Assembly (NCBI RefSeq): GCF_000208865.1
Contig: NC_018391.1
Span: 930,001-994,000 of the forward strand
DNA from: Neospora caninum Liverpool
Taxonomy: Eukaryota > Apicomplexa > Conoidasida > Eucoccidiorida > Sarcocystidae
Reading direction: 5' to 3'
Length of the DNA stretch: 64,000 bases
The translations under genes were made by a program, and so were the position numbers. Shown piece by piece: positions 9,751 through 19,456 of this stretch. The notes beneath the pieces were generated by a model. It made no database searches, was not told the DNA's origin, and saw nothing but the letters and a program-made list of their open reading frames with translations. The first letter of the stretch is position 1, and each line of letters begins with the position of its first letter.

Positions 9751-12125
9751 CCTCTCACATCCTTCTTCCTCCTCTCACATCCTTCATCTTCCTCTCACAT
9801 CCTTCTTCCTCCTCTCACATCCTTCTTCCTCCTCTCACATCCTTCTTCCTCCTCTCACATCCTTCTTCCTCCTCTCACATCCTTCTTCCTCCTCTCACAT
9901 CCTTCATCTTCCTCTCACATCCTTCTTCCTCCTCTCACATTCTTCTTCCTCCTCTCACATCCTTCATCTTCCTCTCACATTCTTCATCCTCCTCTCACAT
10001 TCTTCTTCCTCCTCTCACATTCGTCTTCCTCCTCTCACATTCTTCTTCCTCCTCTCACATTCTTCTTCCTCCTCTCACATCCTTCAACTTCCTCTCACAT
10101 CCTTCGTCCTCCTCTCACATCCTTCTTCCTCCTCTCACATCCTTCATCCTCCTCTCACATTCTTCTTCCTCCTCTCACATCCTTCTTCCTCCTCTCACAT
10201 CCTTCATCTTCCTCTCACATCCTTCTTCCTCCTCTCACATCCTTCATCTTCCTCTCACATTCTTCTTCCTCCTCTCACATCCTTCTTCCTCCTCTCACAT
10301 CCTTCTTCCTCCTCTCACATTCTTCTTCCTCCTCTCACATCCTTCATCTTCCTCTCACATTCTTCATCCTCCTCTCACATTCTTCTTCCTCCTCTCACAT
10401 CCTTCTTCCTCCTCTCACATTCTTCATCTTCCTCTCACATTCTTCTTCCTCCTCTCACATCCTTCATCTTCCTCTCACATCCTTCATCTTCCTCTCACAT
10501 CCTTCTTCCTCCTCTCACATCCTTCTTCCTCCTCTCACATCCTTCATCTTCCTCTCACATTCTTCTTCCTCCTCTCACATCCTTCATCTTCCTCTCACAT
10601 CCTTCTTCCTCCTCTCACATCCTTCTTCCTCCTCTCACATCCTTCTTCCTCCTCTCACATCCTTCCTCCTCCTCTCACATCCTTCTTCCTCCTCTCACAT
10701 CCTTCTTCCTCCTCTCACATCCTTCATCTTCCTCTCACATCCTTCTTCCTCCTCTCACGTCCTTCTTCCTCCTCTCACATTCTTCTTCCTCCTCTCACAT
10801 CCTTCATCTTCCTCTCACATTCTTCATCTTCCTCTCACATCCTTCTTCCTCCTCTCACATCCTTCATCTTCCTCTCACATCCTTCTTCCTCCTCTCACAT
10901 CCTTCATCTTCCTGTCACATCCTTCATCTTCCTCTCACATCCTTCTTCCTCCTCTCACATCCTTCTTCCTCCTCTCACATCCTTCTTCCTCCTCTCACAT
11001 CCTTCTTCCTCCTCTCACATTATTCATCTTCCTCTCACATCTTTCGTCCTCCTCTCACATCCTTCTTCCTCCTCTCACATCCTTCATCTTCCTCTCACAT
11101 TCTTCTTCCTCCTCTCACATTCTTCTTCCTCCTCTCACATCCTTCTTCCTCCTCTCACATCCTTCTTCCTCCTCTCACATCCTTCAACTTCCTCTCACAT
11201 CTTTCGTCCTCCTCTCACATCCTTCTTCCTCCTCTCACATCCTTCATCTTCCTCTCACATTCTTCTTCCTCCTCTCAATTTCTTCTTCCTCCTCTCACAT
11301 CCTTCTTCCTCCTCTCACATTCTTCTTCCTCCTCTCACATCCTTCATCTTCCTCTCACATTCTTCTTCCTCCTCTCACATTCTTCATCTTCCTCTCACAT
11401 TCTTCTTCCTCCTCTCATATCCTTCATCTTCCTCTCACATCCTTCATCTTCCTCTCACATCCTTCTTCCTCCTCTCACATTCTTCTTCCTCCTCTCAGAT
11501 CCTTCATCTTCCTCTCACATCCTTCTTCCTCCTCTCACATTCTTCTTCCGCCTCTCAGATCCTTCATCTTCCTCTCACATTCTTCTTCCTCCTCTCACAT
11601 CCTTCTTCCTCCTCTCACATCCTTCTTCCTCCTCTCACATCCTTCATCTTCCTCTCACATTCTTCATCTTCCTCTCACATTCTTCTGCCTCCTGTCACAT
11701 CCTTCATCTTCCTCTCACATCCTTCATCTTCCTCTCACATCCTTCTTCCTCCTCTCACATCCTTCTTCCTCCTCTCACATCCTTCTTCCTCCTCTCACAT
11801 CCTACATCTTCCTCTCACATTCTTCATCTTCCTCTCACATCCTTCTTCCTCCTCTCACATTCTTCATCTTCCTCTCACATCCTTCATCTTCCTCTCACAT
11901 CCTTCTTCCTCCTCTCACATCCTTCTTCCTCCTCTCACATTCTTCTTCCTCCTCTCACATCCTTCATCTTCCTCTCACATCCTTCATCTTCCTCTCACAT
12001 CCTTCTTCCTCCGCTCACATCCTTCTTCCTCCTCTCACATCCTTCGTCTTCCTCTCACATCCTTCTTCCTCCTCTCACATCCTTCTTCCTCCTCTCACAT
12101 CCTTCTTCCTCCTCTCACATCCTTG
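9751..12125. repeat. 2.4-kb minisatellite of 20-bp units
   Basis: About 118 head-to-tail units of 20 bp are present. The commonest is CCTTCTTCCTCCTCTCACAT. Three further variants change C to T at position 1 and/or TTCCTC to ATCTTC in the middle. The unit length stays exactly 20 bp throughout and single substitutions are scattered. The plus strand is almost all pyrimidine apart from the ACA of CACAT. Because 20 is not a multiple of 3, each frame cycles through the same 20-residue pattern with no stop. Long plus-strand open frames are therefore automatic and I do not call them genes. On the minus strand each unit carries ATGTGAGAG, so every frame is closed. Confidence 0.97.
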
Positions 12126-12495
12126 ATCTTCATTTTCTTCCAGTTCCCTCTTCCAAATTCGTCGATGCTCTCCCTCTCCACATACACACACGAATATATG
12201 CATAGATAGCACATACACATGCATATATGCACATGCATATACATATATATACATGCATATACAGATGGAGATGCACATGTGGAGACATATGTAGGTAAAT
12301 ATGTAGACACCTGTTCAGTCTCTATCACCGGCTACCTCTTTCTCCCTAACACGCCATGCAGCGCGATCTACGTGGTCTTGAAGTTTCTCCGACGCATGTG
12401 CGGAGCCTCATCCGGCGTTCGCTTTTGGGAGCGAAACTGTCTGGCGAGCGCGTTTCGCAGGAACAAACAGGAAAGGGCGTGTGTCCCTCCACGCA
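12126..12495. other. Flank of minisatellite with alternating TA/CA tract
   Basis: No gene is seen up to 12495. Positions 12185-12300 are an irregular run of CATATA, TGCATA and ACATAT steps (alternating purine-pyrimidine). The rest is probably 3' UTR of the minus-strand membrane protein gene. Confidence 0.5.
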
Positions 12496-15454
12496 TCACA
12501 TTCTTGGATGTTCGTCATCCTCCAGAGGGACCCGGCCTCGAGGCTGGCCGGAGGATTTTTTGTCACTCCGCAGGCACGACGCCGGACTGCCCGAGTCTTG
12601 CGCCGCTTTCTTGCCCCGAGGGCCGTACTTGACAAATTCTTCTTCTTCTCTCCGATACGCCTCCAGCGCAGCCGTCACCCGTCGCCGTTCGCGCCGCCTT
12701 TCCCTGCCGAAACCGTGAAGAGACACAGAGAGGAGAACAAACAGTGGAAACTCCGAAAGCAAACACCAGCGAGAAGACGGAATTAGCGACGACCTCTCAA
12801 AGCCTCACATGGAGAAGAACAAACCGATTGCTGAACGAAACGCGAGAACGCAGAGGGAAGAAACGGACGGTTCTCTTGTACTCCTCTCTGGGAGTGAGCG
12901 AGACGCCACAGACCCGCAAGTCGCGTCCGTTTTTCTGAGAACGATGCAGCGCCTTTATGACGTCCGTGTCGCGTCTCAGCCCCAGAAAAAGGTAGTTTGT
13001 ATAAACGTAGGAATCCCATTTTATAATGTGTAACAGGGAGTCTAGCTTCAGTTGTTATCTGATTGGTATTGCATGCCTGGTGACGTATATTATGATTCTT
13101 ATTAATGGGAACACAGTTCCCTTGGTCCCCTTGGCGAGCGCTCTCAGCGTGCCGACACCCAATCGCACAGACCGTGTTTTCCCGCAGCGTCTTTTTCAAC
13201 AGCCTCGCTCTGTGGGGCGAGCCTCAACTTACAGAAGATAAGCCACAACGCTCTTCAGAGTGGCGAGAAGCACAACGCCCCCGGCGAGGAAGACACCGGC
13301 GTTTCTCTGGTCTTGCAGCCAGGTGTACAGAAATCCAGGCACTGCGCCGCACAGCCGCCGGGCGGCACTCGTGGGAACCAAGAGACTCGCCAAGGGCCCA
13401 AACGCCAAAGGCGACAAAGGAGACAAAAGAGACACGGAAGACGAAGGAGACACTGGAGAGAGACACGCGGGATCGACGAGAGCGAGACGCGTCGGGGCGG
13501 TGTCGAAATCGTGCGTGCGGATCTGGTTCCAACACGCAGCTGTCGATGCAGAGCCCTGGAAGGTCTGTGCGTTTGATCGATTCTCCTCGACGTCGGAGGA
13601 GACGGCTGAGGATGCGCTGCATGCGTCCCGGTCGCTAAGCTTCTCGTCGAAGTCGCCATGCGAGTCTGGGCGCTCTCTGGCGAGTGTTTGGACACTCCCT
13701 GTTGCTTCACCTTCGTTCTCTCGTTTCTCGCACGTTTCCCCTGTTTCTCCCGTTTCGGTTGCCTCGCGTTCTTCGCCTGCCTCGCGTTCTTCGCCTGCCT
13801 CGCGTTCTTCGCCTGCCTCGCGTTCTTCGCCTGCCTCGCTATCGCATGTATATCGCCCTCTGCTGTCGGTTTCAACTTGGGCTTTTCCGTTTTCTCCACT
13901 CTCTCCTCCTTTTCTGTCGCTCTTCATCGCCGAGCGACAGAAGAAGGCCCACGCACCTGCGGCCAGCGCCGCTGCAAGAACGGTGGCGCCAGAGACACGG
14001 GAAGAACTCCAAGAAAGGGAAGAGAGAGAAGAATTGGAGACTGGCAAGGAAGAAGAGTAAGGCGAGGAAGGCGAGGAAGACGAGGAAGAGGGGAGAGAGG
14101 CCGCGTGAGTTCCCCAGGCTTTTTGGACAGCTGCCGCGCCGCAGGCGTCGAGGAGGAGAACCGTCCATGTGAGGGCTAAGCGTCGGAGGGTAATCGCCAT
14201 CCAGGAGTGGGCGATGGAGACTGAGAGGCGACCGAGGCGCGAGACAGTGGGAAAGACCCGCCTATACACCCGAGAGCAGAAGTCTTGGACAGAGCAAGAC
14301 GAAACCGAGATGACAGATCGCGCAGAGGCGCCTGGCGCGCATGCAGACGTCGCCCCGGCGCTCGTTGCCCCTCCGGCCTCAGAGTCCTCTGAGGCGTCGC
14401 CAGTCGGAGGTGAGGAAGAAGCGAAAAGAGAAGAAGAACAACGGGAAGAAGAAAGAGGCGCAAAAACAGGAAAGGGAGAAGAAAGAAGAGGCGAAAGAAG
14501 GGGAGAAAGGGAAGAGGGGAAAGACAAGGATGGAGGGGAAGACGAAGGCTGCGATGAGACTGGATGAGAGGACTGCCTGAGGCTACCTGCTCGGGGAGCA
14601 TTTTGCCAGTTTCCCGGGGGTGAAGTTGCTGGCGACACTTCGCCGCGAAGGGCTGAGGAGAAAGGAAGAGGAGGCACGACAAACGCAGAGAGACAGGTGG
14701 CGTCGGCGCACTGTGGAGCCGAAGAGAGTCGAAGAAGAGATACAGAGAAGAGTGGAGGAGAGAGGCCAGCAGTCAAATGCAAGCGCGACGGTGACCAGCA
14801 AGACGAACAGGCCGGAAGCATACACGCAGGCGCAGAATGACGAGCAAACGAACGCATAGGCAGCGAGAAGGAAGCAGTCAGAGAAGAGACAGGGGTGGAG
14901 AGAGAAGAAGAGAGAGAAGAAGAGAGAGAAGAAGAAAGAGAAGAAGAGAGAGAAGAAGAAAGAGAAGAAGAGAGAGAAGAAGAAAGAGAAGAAGAGAGAG
15001 AAGAAGAAAGAGAAGAAGAGAGAGAAGAAGAAAGAGAAGAAGAGAGAGAAGAAGAAAGAGAAGAAGAAAGAGAAGAAGAAAGAGAAGAAGAGAGAGAAGA
15101 AGAAAGAGAAGAAGAAAGAGAAGAAGAAAGAGAAGAAGAAAGAGAAGAAGAGAGAGAAGAAGCGAGATAAGGAGACAGGTAGACGAACTGTGGCTGCATT
15201 GAGGTGACAGGGTGTCGAGGCGAGGACGGGCTAGGACGGCGAAGGAGGGAAGCTCCAGCTAGCATGAGGAAAGAAAGAGAGAAGACGAGGAGTGACAGAC
15301 AGAAGGGAAAGGGAAGAGGAGACAGCCTGCCACGATTCGCCCCTCGAGAAGGAAAGACGGGACGAAGACAGGAAGCACTCCCGGCGCCGGGTGTCTCAGA
15401 GGAGACAGCGCGGCTGGACGGAGGCCTTGCGCCCTTGGAGACACGTGGCTCCAT
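12496..15454 (-). CDS. Hypothetical multi-membrane-segment protein with LSSS repeats
   Basis: The main exon (15454-13233) ends at a textbook donor, CT|GTAAGT. Its frame would otherwise stop one codon later. An acceptor at 12704-12705 opens an exon (12703-12496) that completes the split Leu codon and adds a charged tail (YRREEEEFVKYGPRGKKAAQ). Together they give 809 residues. Visible features are a hydrophobic signal or anchor at about 47-71 (FCLSLLVFSLSFLMLAGASL) and about twenty LSSS repeats (101-190). Three further hydrophobic segments lie at about 424-444 (LALTWTVLLLDACGAAAV), 489-506 (GATVLAAALAAGAWAFFC) and 719-741 (AGVFLAGGVVLLATLKSVVA). A Glu-rich REAGEE repeat lies at about 540-570. 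I do not recognise the family. The layout suggests a secreted-pathway or plastid membrane protein. Start codon and possible extra exons are uncertain. Confidence 0.6.
13742..13835 (-). repeat. 18-bp coding repeat (REAGEE)
   Basis: About four to five copies of an 18-bp unit (CCTGCCTCGCGTTCTTCG on the plus strand) encode REAGEE on the minus strand within the membrane protein. Confidence 0.9.
14899..15168 (-). repeat. 12-bp coding repeat (LSSS)
   Basis: About 22 copies of a GAAGAAGAGAGA/GAAGAAGAAAGA unit on the plus strand encode LSSS on the minus strand. Strict purine-pyrimidine strand asymmetry holds throughout. Confidence 0.95.
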
Positions 15455-16448
15455 GTCGAGGAGTGAAAGGGAGACGGATAAGCGTGGGAAAAGCAGTCAC
15501 AAACTCCCCCCGGCACACGAAGGAAATGATCTAGGATAGGAGTTGAGAGGAACTGAGAGAGACAGAGGAAGAGACAGTGGCGAAGATTTGTAGCAGCGCG
15601 CGTAGAAAGGAACGGGCGCACATATCTAGATGAAGACACACTCGGTTTTAGCAGAGAAACGGAGGAGTGAGACAGTAAAAGGAACAACGGCGAGCAGGGA
15701 GAGGAAAACAAGACACGAAAGGGAGACAGGGAACTCTGACTTTTCATGTCGGGGCACACACACAACTTTTAATTCGTCTCTTCTTCGCCCTCCGGGTCAC
15801 CTCAATCCCAGACGAATCTTCTTTGCAACACCAAAATAAACATTCCTCCTCTTCTAACCGGCCAGGTTTCTCTCAATCGTCTGTACAGACACCCCGCGTC
15901 ATTTCGTCTCTTCTTCGGTTCGCTGTGTCTCCGCTTTCTCTCGCCCCTCTCGCGCGCGTGCTCTCTCTTCCGCTGTTCTCTCTGTGCGTCAGCTGCCTCG
16001 CTGTCTTTTTCCAGTGCGTTTTCTCTCCCAAAAGCTTGTCCCTCCTTTGTCGCGCATCTTTCCTCCATCGACTCTGAGTTTTCTCTTCTTACAACTTGCG
16101 CTGTAAATCGAGTTCTTGGTTTTCGGTCTGTCTTCTTTCTCACTTTCTCTCTCGGTGGTCTCCGCGCTTCTTCTTTGTTTTTACTACTTTTCTCGGCTGC
16201 GCTCACTCTCGCACGTCTTCCTACGCGTCTGTCGAGTGTCTTTGCAACCAAATTTCTTTTTCTTCTTTCTCATCAAGACTGTCGCTCTACTCGCCGCTTC
16301 TCTTTTTTCTCGACAAACACCCGCTCCGCCGTCTCTCCCGCCCTTTCTCTGCAGAGCCCCTTCCCTTCGTTCTGTCTCCTCTGTGCCTCGAAGTCCCTTT
16401 CTGGGGCTACCGTTTTTCCTCTTCGACCCTGTCGAAAAAATAATCAAC
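15455..16448. promoter_or_regulatory. Divergent 5' region between membrane protein and 16449 gene
   Basis: About 1 kb lies between the start codons of two divergent genes and presumably carries both promoters and 5' UTRs. The half nearer 16449 is strongly pyrimidine-rich on the plus strand. No specific motif can be assigned. Confidence 0.4.
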
Positions 16449-17273
16449 ATGGCGGCAACCACGCGTCTAAAGCGAATTCCTCCCTGCCACAGATCTCTCT
16501 TCGCCTCCTCCGCACCTCTCTCTCCTCTCTTCTCTCCCTCTTCTTCGTCCTCTCGTACTCACCTTTCCCCTCGCTTCTCTGTGTCTTCTTCCTCTTCTGT
16601 CTGTCCTTCGTCTTTTGTCTGTCCTTCCTCTTTTGTCTGTTCTTCCTCTTTTGTCTGTTCTTCCTCTTCTGCTTGGTTTGTCTCGTCTCTTGCTGTTCGC
16701 TCTTGTTCCCCTTCTTCCACGTCTGTCTCGTGTGCCTCTCTCTCGCATTCGTTTTGCTCATTGTCCCGTTCTGTACCTTCTTCTTCCCTGTATCCTCGCT
16801 GGTGGCGAACGGCGTCACACCGAGGAGGCGAGCAGCATTTGCAAGGGACGAACCTCAGCTCTCTCCCCTCCCCCCCCGCTTCTGCCTCACCCGATGCCCC
16901 AGCTTCTTCGTCGTTGCCCATTCTTCTCGCGCCGCCTCTGTCAGCAACTTTGCAAGAAAATAGCCACACGTGGCCTCTCCGCGAGGCGCCTCTTCCTCTC
17001 TTCCCTGCCGCGATCGCCGCTGCGGAGGACTCGCCCGGTCTCTCTCCCGCCTCTCCGCTTGATCTCTGTAACTTCCCTTTCCCTGGGGTCTCCTCAAACT
17101 TTCTTGCATGCAGGCGCGACCGCGGCGGGAAGACGAAAACCAAACTCAGGCGAGAGGAGAGAAGAAGGCGGCGAGCGCAGATCGAGAAGCTCCGCGGCGA
17201 GGACAGAAAGTTGGTGAAGGGGAAGGCGCCCGTGGGGCCCAGCGAAGACGTGGTCATACACAGAAACGAGTGA
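16449..17273 (+). CDS. Hypothetical protein with basic C-terminal tail
   Basis: The start lies in a good context (ATCAACATGGCGG) and opens 274 residues without an intron. The N-terminus (MAATTRLKRIPPCHRSLFAS) is basic and hydroxylated with no acidic residue, resembling a mitochondrial presequence. The middle is Ser/Pro-rich, with a tandem VCSSSF repeat at about residues 48-75. The C-terminus is strongly basic (KTKTKLRREERRRRRAQIEK, then LRGEDRKLVKGKAPVG). A good acceptor (TTGCATGCAG) lies just before this tail near 17113, so the middle could partly be intron and the true protein shorter. Small basic tails of this kind occur in organellar ribosomal proteins, but no family motif is certain. Function unknown. 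Confidence 0.5.
   Translation: MAATTRLKRIPPCHRSLFASSAPLSPLFSPSSSSSRTHLSPRFSVSSSSSVCPSSFVCPSSFVCSSSFVCSSSSAWFVSSLAVRSCSPSSTSVSCASLSHSFCSLSRSVPSSSLYPRWWRTASHRGGEQHLQGTNLSSLPSPPASASPDAPASSSLPILLAPPLSATLQENSHTWPLREAPLPLFPAAIAAAEDSPGLSPASPLDLCNFPFPGVSSNFLACRRDRGGKTKTKLRREERRRRRAQIEKLRGEDRKLVKGKAPVGPSEDVVIHRNE
16585..16675 (+). repeat. 18-bp tandem repeat (VCSSSF)
   Basis: About four to five copies of a TTTGTCTGTTCTTCCTCT-like unit lie inside the frame of the 16449 gene. Confidence 0.8.
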
Positions 17274-18091
17274 ACGCGCGAGTGCACACACTGCCGAGCG
17301 TGGAGAACGCAACACGGATGGACCGAGGATGCGCGCGCGTGGGAGCAGCGTGTGTGTCGCCGCGAGAAGTCGTTTGCGATAAGAAAGATGAACGGATCGA
17401 TTCGAGAGCGAAACACGTTCGGAAATACGTGGAAGAAAGGAGGAGATAAAGATGGCGAAGATGGAACGTTTCGCAGAGGGGGACCGAGAGCAAGGCCAGA
17501 GAGACGAGACTCAGAGGCACGGCACACGTGTCGAGAAGAGTAGAGGGGAAGATTCTACGGGGAGGGAAAGGAAGAAACCGACAAGAGAGAAGCGTTGGTG
17601 GATGAGTGACGAGGAAGAGAAGACAGGGAAATTGAAGAGGTTCGGGGAGGAAAGGCGAAAGAGGGGAAAGAACGGGAGGATGCGGTGGCGAAAGGAGAGA
17701 AAGGAAGGAAAGGCAGGGACGACAAGAGGCTAGAGAGAGAGATCTGTCATTTGGGTTCATCCCTCTCAAAGCCTTTCAAGACTTTCTCGCGCTATCGCCT
17801 CGCTGTCCTGCAACGGTTTCGTCATAGGATTCGCGCCTTGTTCTTTGCTATCGCCTTTTTTGGTCACACTCTCTATACCTTTTACGTCTTCCTCGCGGTT
17901 GCTTGGTGGCTTTTAAAATCTCGGCCCGCCACAGAATCATAGGAAAAACTCTCGCCTCTCCGTCTTCGCCGAGTCTTGCTTCTCTGCGTTCAAAAACTCG
18001 CCCCCTCCTCCGAAACACAGACGCTCTATTCTTCTATTGAAGCACGGGCTTCACGTATTGTCCTATTCTGTATCCATGTGAAAGGCGATAC

Positions 18092-18093
18092 GC

Positions 18094-18137
<44 letters not shown>
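18092..18137. repeat. TA/GA microsatellite
   Basis: About fourteen TA dinucleotides are followed by about nine GA dinucleotides. Confidence 0.95.
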
Positions 18138-18138
<1 letters not shown>

Positions 18139-18957
18139 CATAGATATTTGCGTGTGTGCGTATACGAGTGTCTCGTTAACGGGTGGGAGAAGATCCTCCC
18201 CCATCTGGATTCTTCCCGTTCGATATTTTTCCTGGAAAAGAAAAAAGAAAGGACATCAACTCGAGAAGCGGCTCTCCCTGTTTTCCCTGAACGCGTCTCC
18301 GAGCCCGAAGAGCTGCGCACTGGAGAGAGGGGAAAGAAAGAACCATAACCGTGTTTTTCCTCCAGTTCGGGAGAACTCGCAAATATCCAAAGCTGACCCT
18401 TTGACGGCTGCCACCATGCCCGCCCCGCTTCGCCCTTTTCGTCACCGGCGTCGAGTTTCAGCATTTTGTGACTTTTGGTTTTTTGCAGAAAGAGGACAGG
18501 GGTACGAGTCTCAGCAAAAGCGTAGAGAGGGGTGATACAAAAGACATTCGAGACGAGAGAAGGGAACGCGCGACGGGAAGCGCCGTAGAGACAGAAACAG
18601 AGATAGGCAGGGAAGGGGACACCCAACGTGCGCGGTTGATCGAACGCAAAAGGGAGAGTCAGGTCAAGGTTGGCGACATTTGGTGAGACAACGTCAGCGA
18701 GAGATGGGTAGTTGGAGGAGAGGCAAGGCGCATGTGCTTGCGCGGGTTTTGCAACGCGTTTTTCGGATCCTTCACTAGCGAGGCCTGACGCGACTGAGGC
18801 CGGCTTTCACTGCACGGAGACTGTTTTTCACGGCGCGGTAGCAGCATTAAAAAGAAGAAGCCCTCCTCAGAGACAGTCCACAGACGAGAGGAACTTCCTA
18901 TCGCCACTGCCTTCCGCGGATATATCCGAGCATGGGCAAGCGAGTTTCTCATGGAAC

Positions 18958-18964
18958 ACACACA

Positions 18965-19000
<36 letters not shown>
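18958..19000. repeat. CA/TA microsatellite
   Basis: A short CACACAC run passes into about sixteen TA dinucleotides. Confidence 0.9.
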
Positions 19001-19001
<1 letters not shown>

Positions 19002-19456
19002 GGCAATTCGAGAATACGTCGATAGTACATAGCCCCGCCCTGAAAGTTCAGCTCGTGGGACTTCCCCCTTTCCTGTTTTGCTTTTCGCATCCTCTCTCTA
19101 GCGCCTCGGGTAGTCACGTACACCTGCGTGCTCACCCCTCGACTTCCTCTCTGTTTCTTCCTCTCCTTCCGGCATTTCCTTTAATGTCGTCCTTTCGTTT
19201 CCTCTTCAGTCGTTCGGAATCCATGTGCCTACCTCCTCTGTTTTTTACTCTGTCCCTCTTCCGGTCCTCTCTGTCTCTCTCCGCGCCTGCCCCGTCTTTC
19301 CCTTTCGCGGCTTCTTCGCTTTTCCCTCTCTCGACGTTCACCCTTCTTCTCTGTCGCTTCCTCTTTCACTCTCGTACCGTCGCTTCGTCTCCCTCTTCCC
19401 CTTTCATCCTTCTCATCCTCCTCGTCCTTCTCATCCTTGTTTTCTTCTCCCTTTCG

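Larger units (their letters stand above)
17274..19456. other. Intergenic region without supported genes
   Basis: Between the 16449 gene and the end of the coiled-coil gene only short frames occur. Two microsatellites are present: TA then GA at 18092-18137, and CA/TA at 18958-19000. From about 19080 the plus strand is pyrimidine-rich. The interval probably carries the 3' UTRs of convergent genes. Confidence 0.5.

Noticed and set aside
9162..12209. Plus-strand open frames of about 900-1,015 codons
   Set aside because: They arise from the 20-bp minisatellite, run through the N gap, and exist in all three frames with the same periodic peptide.
14895..15170. Plus-strand Glu/Arg repeat frames (REEERE type)
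   Set aside because: They are the antisense of the LSSS array of the minus-strand membrane protein.
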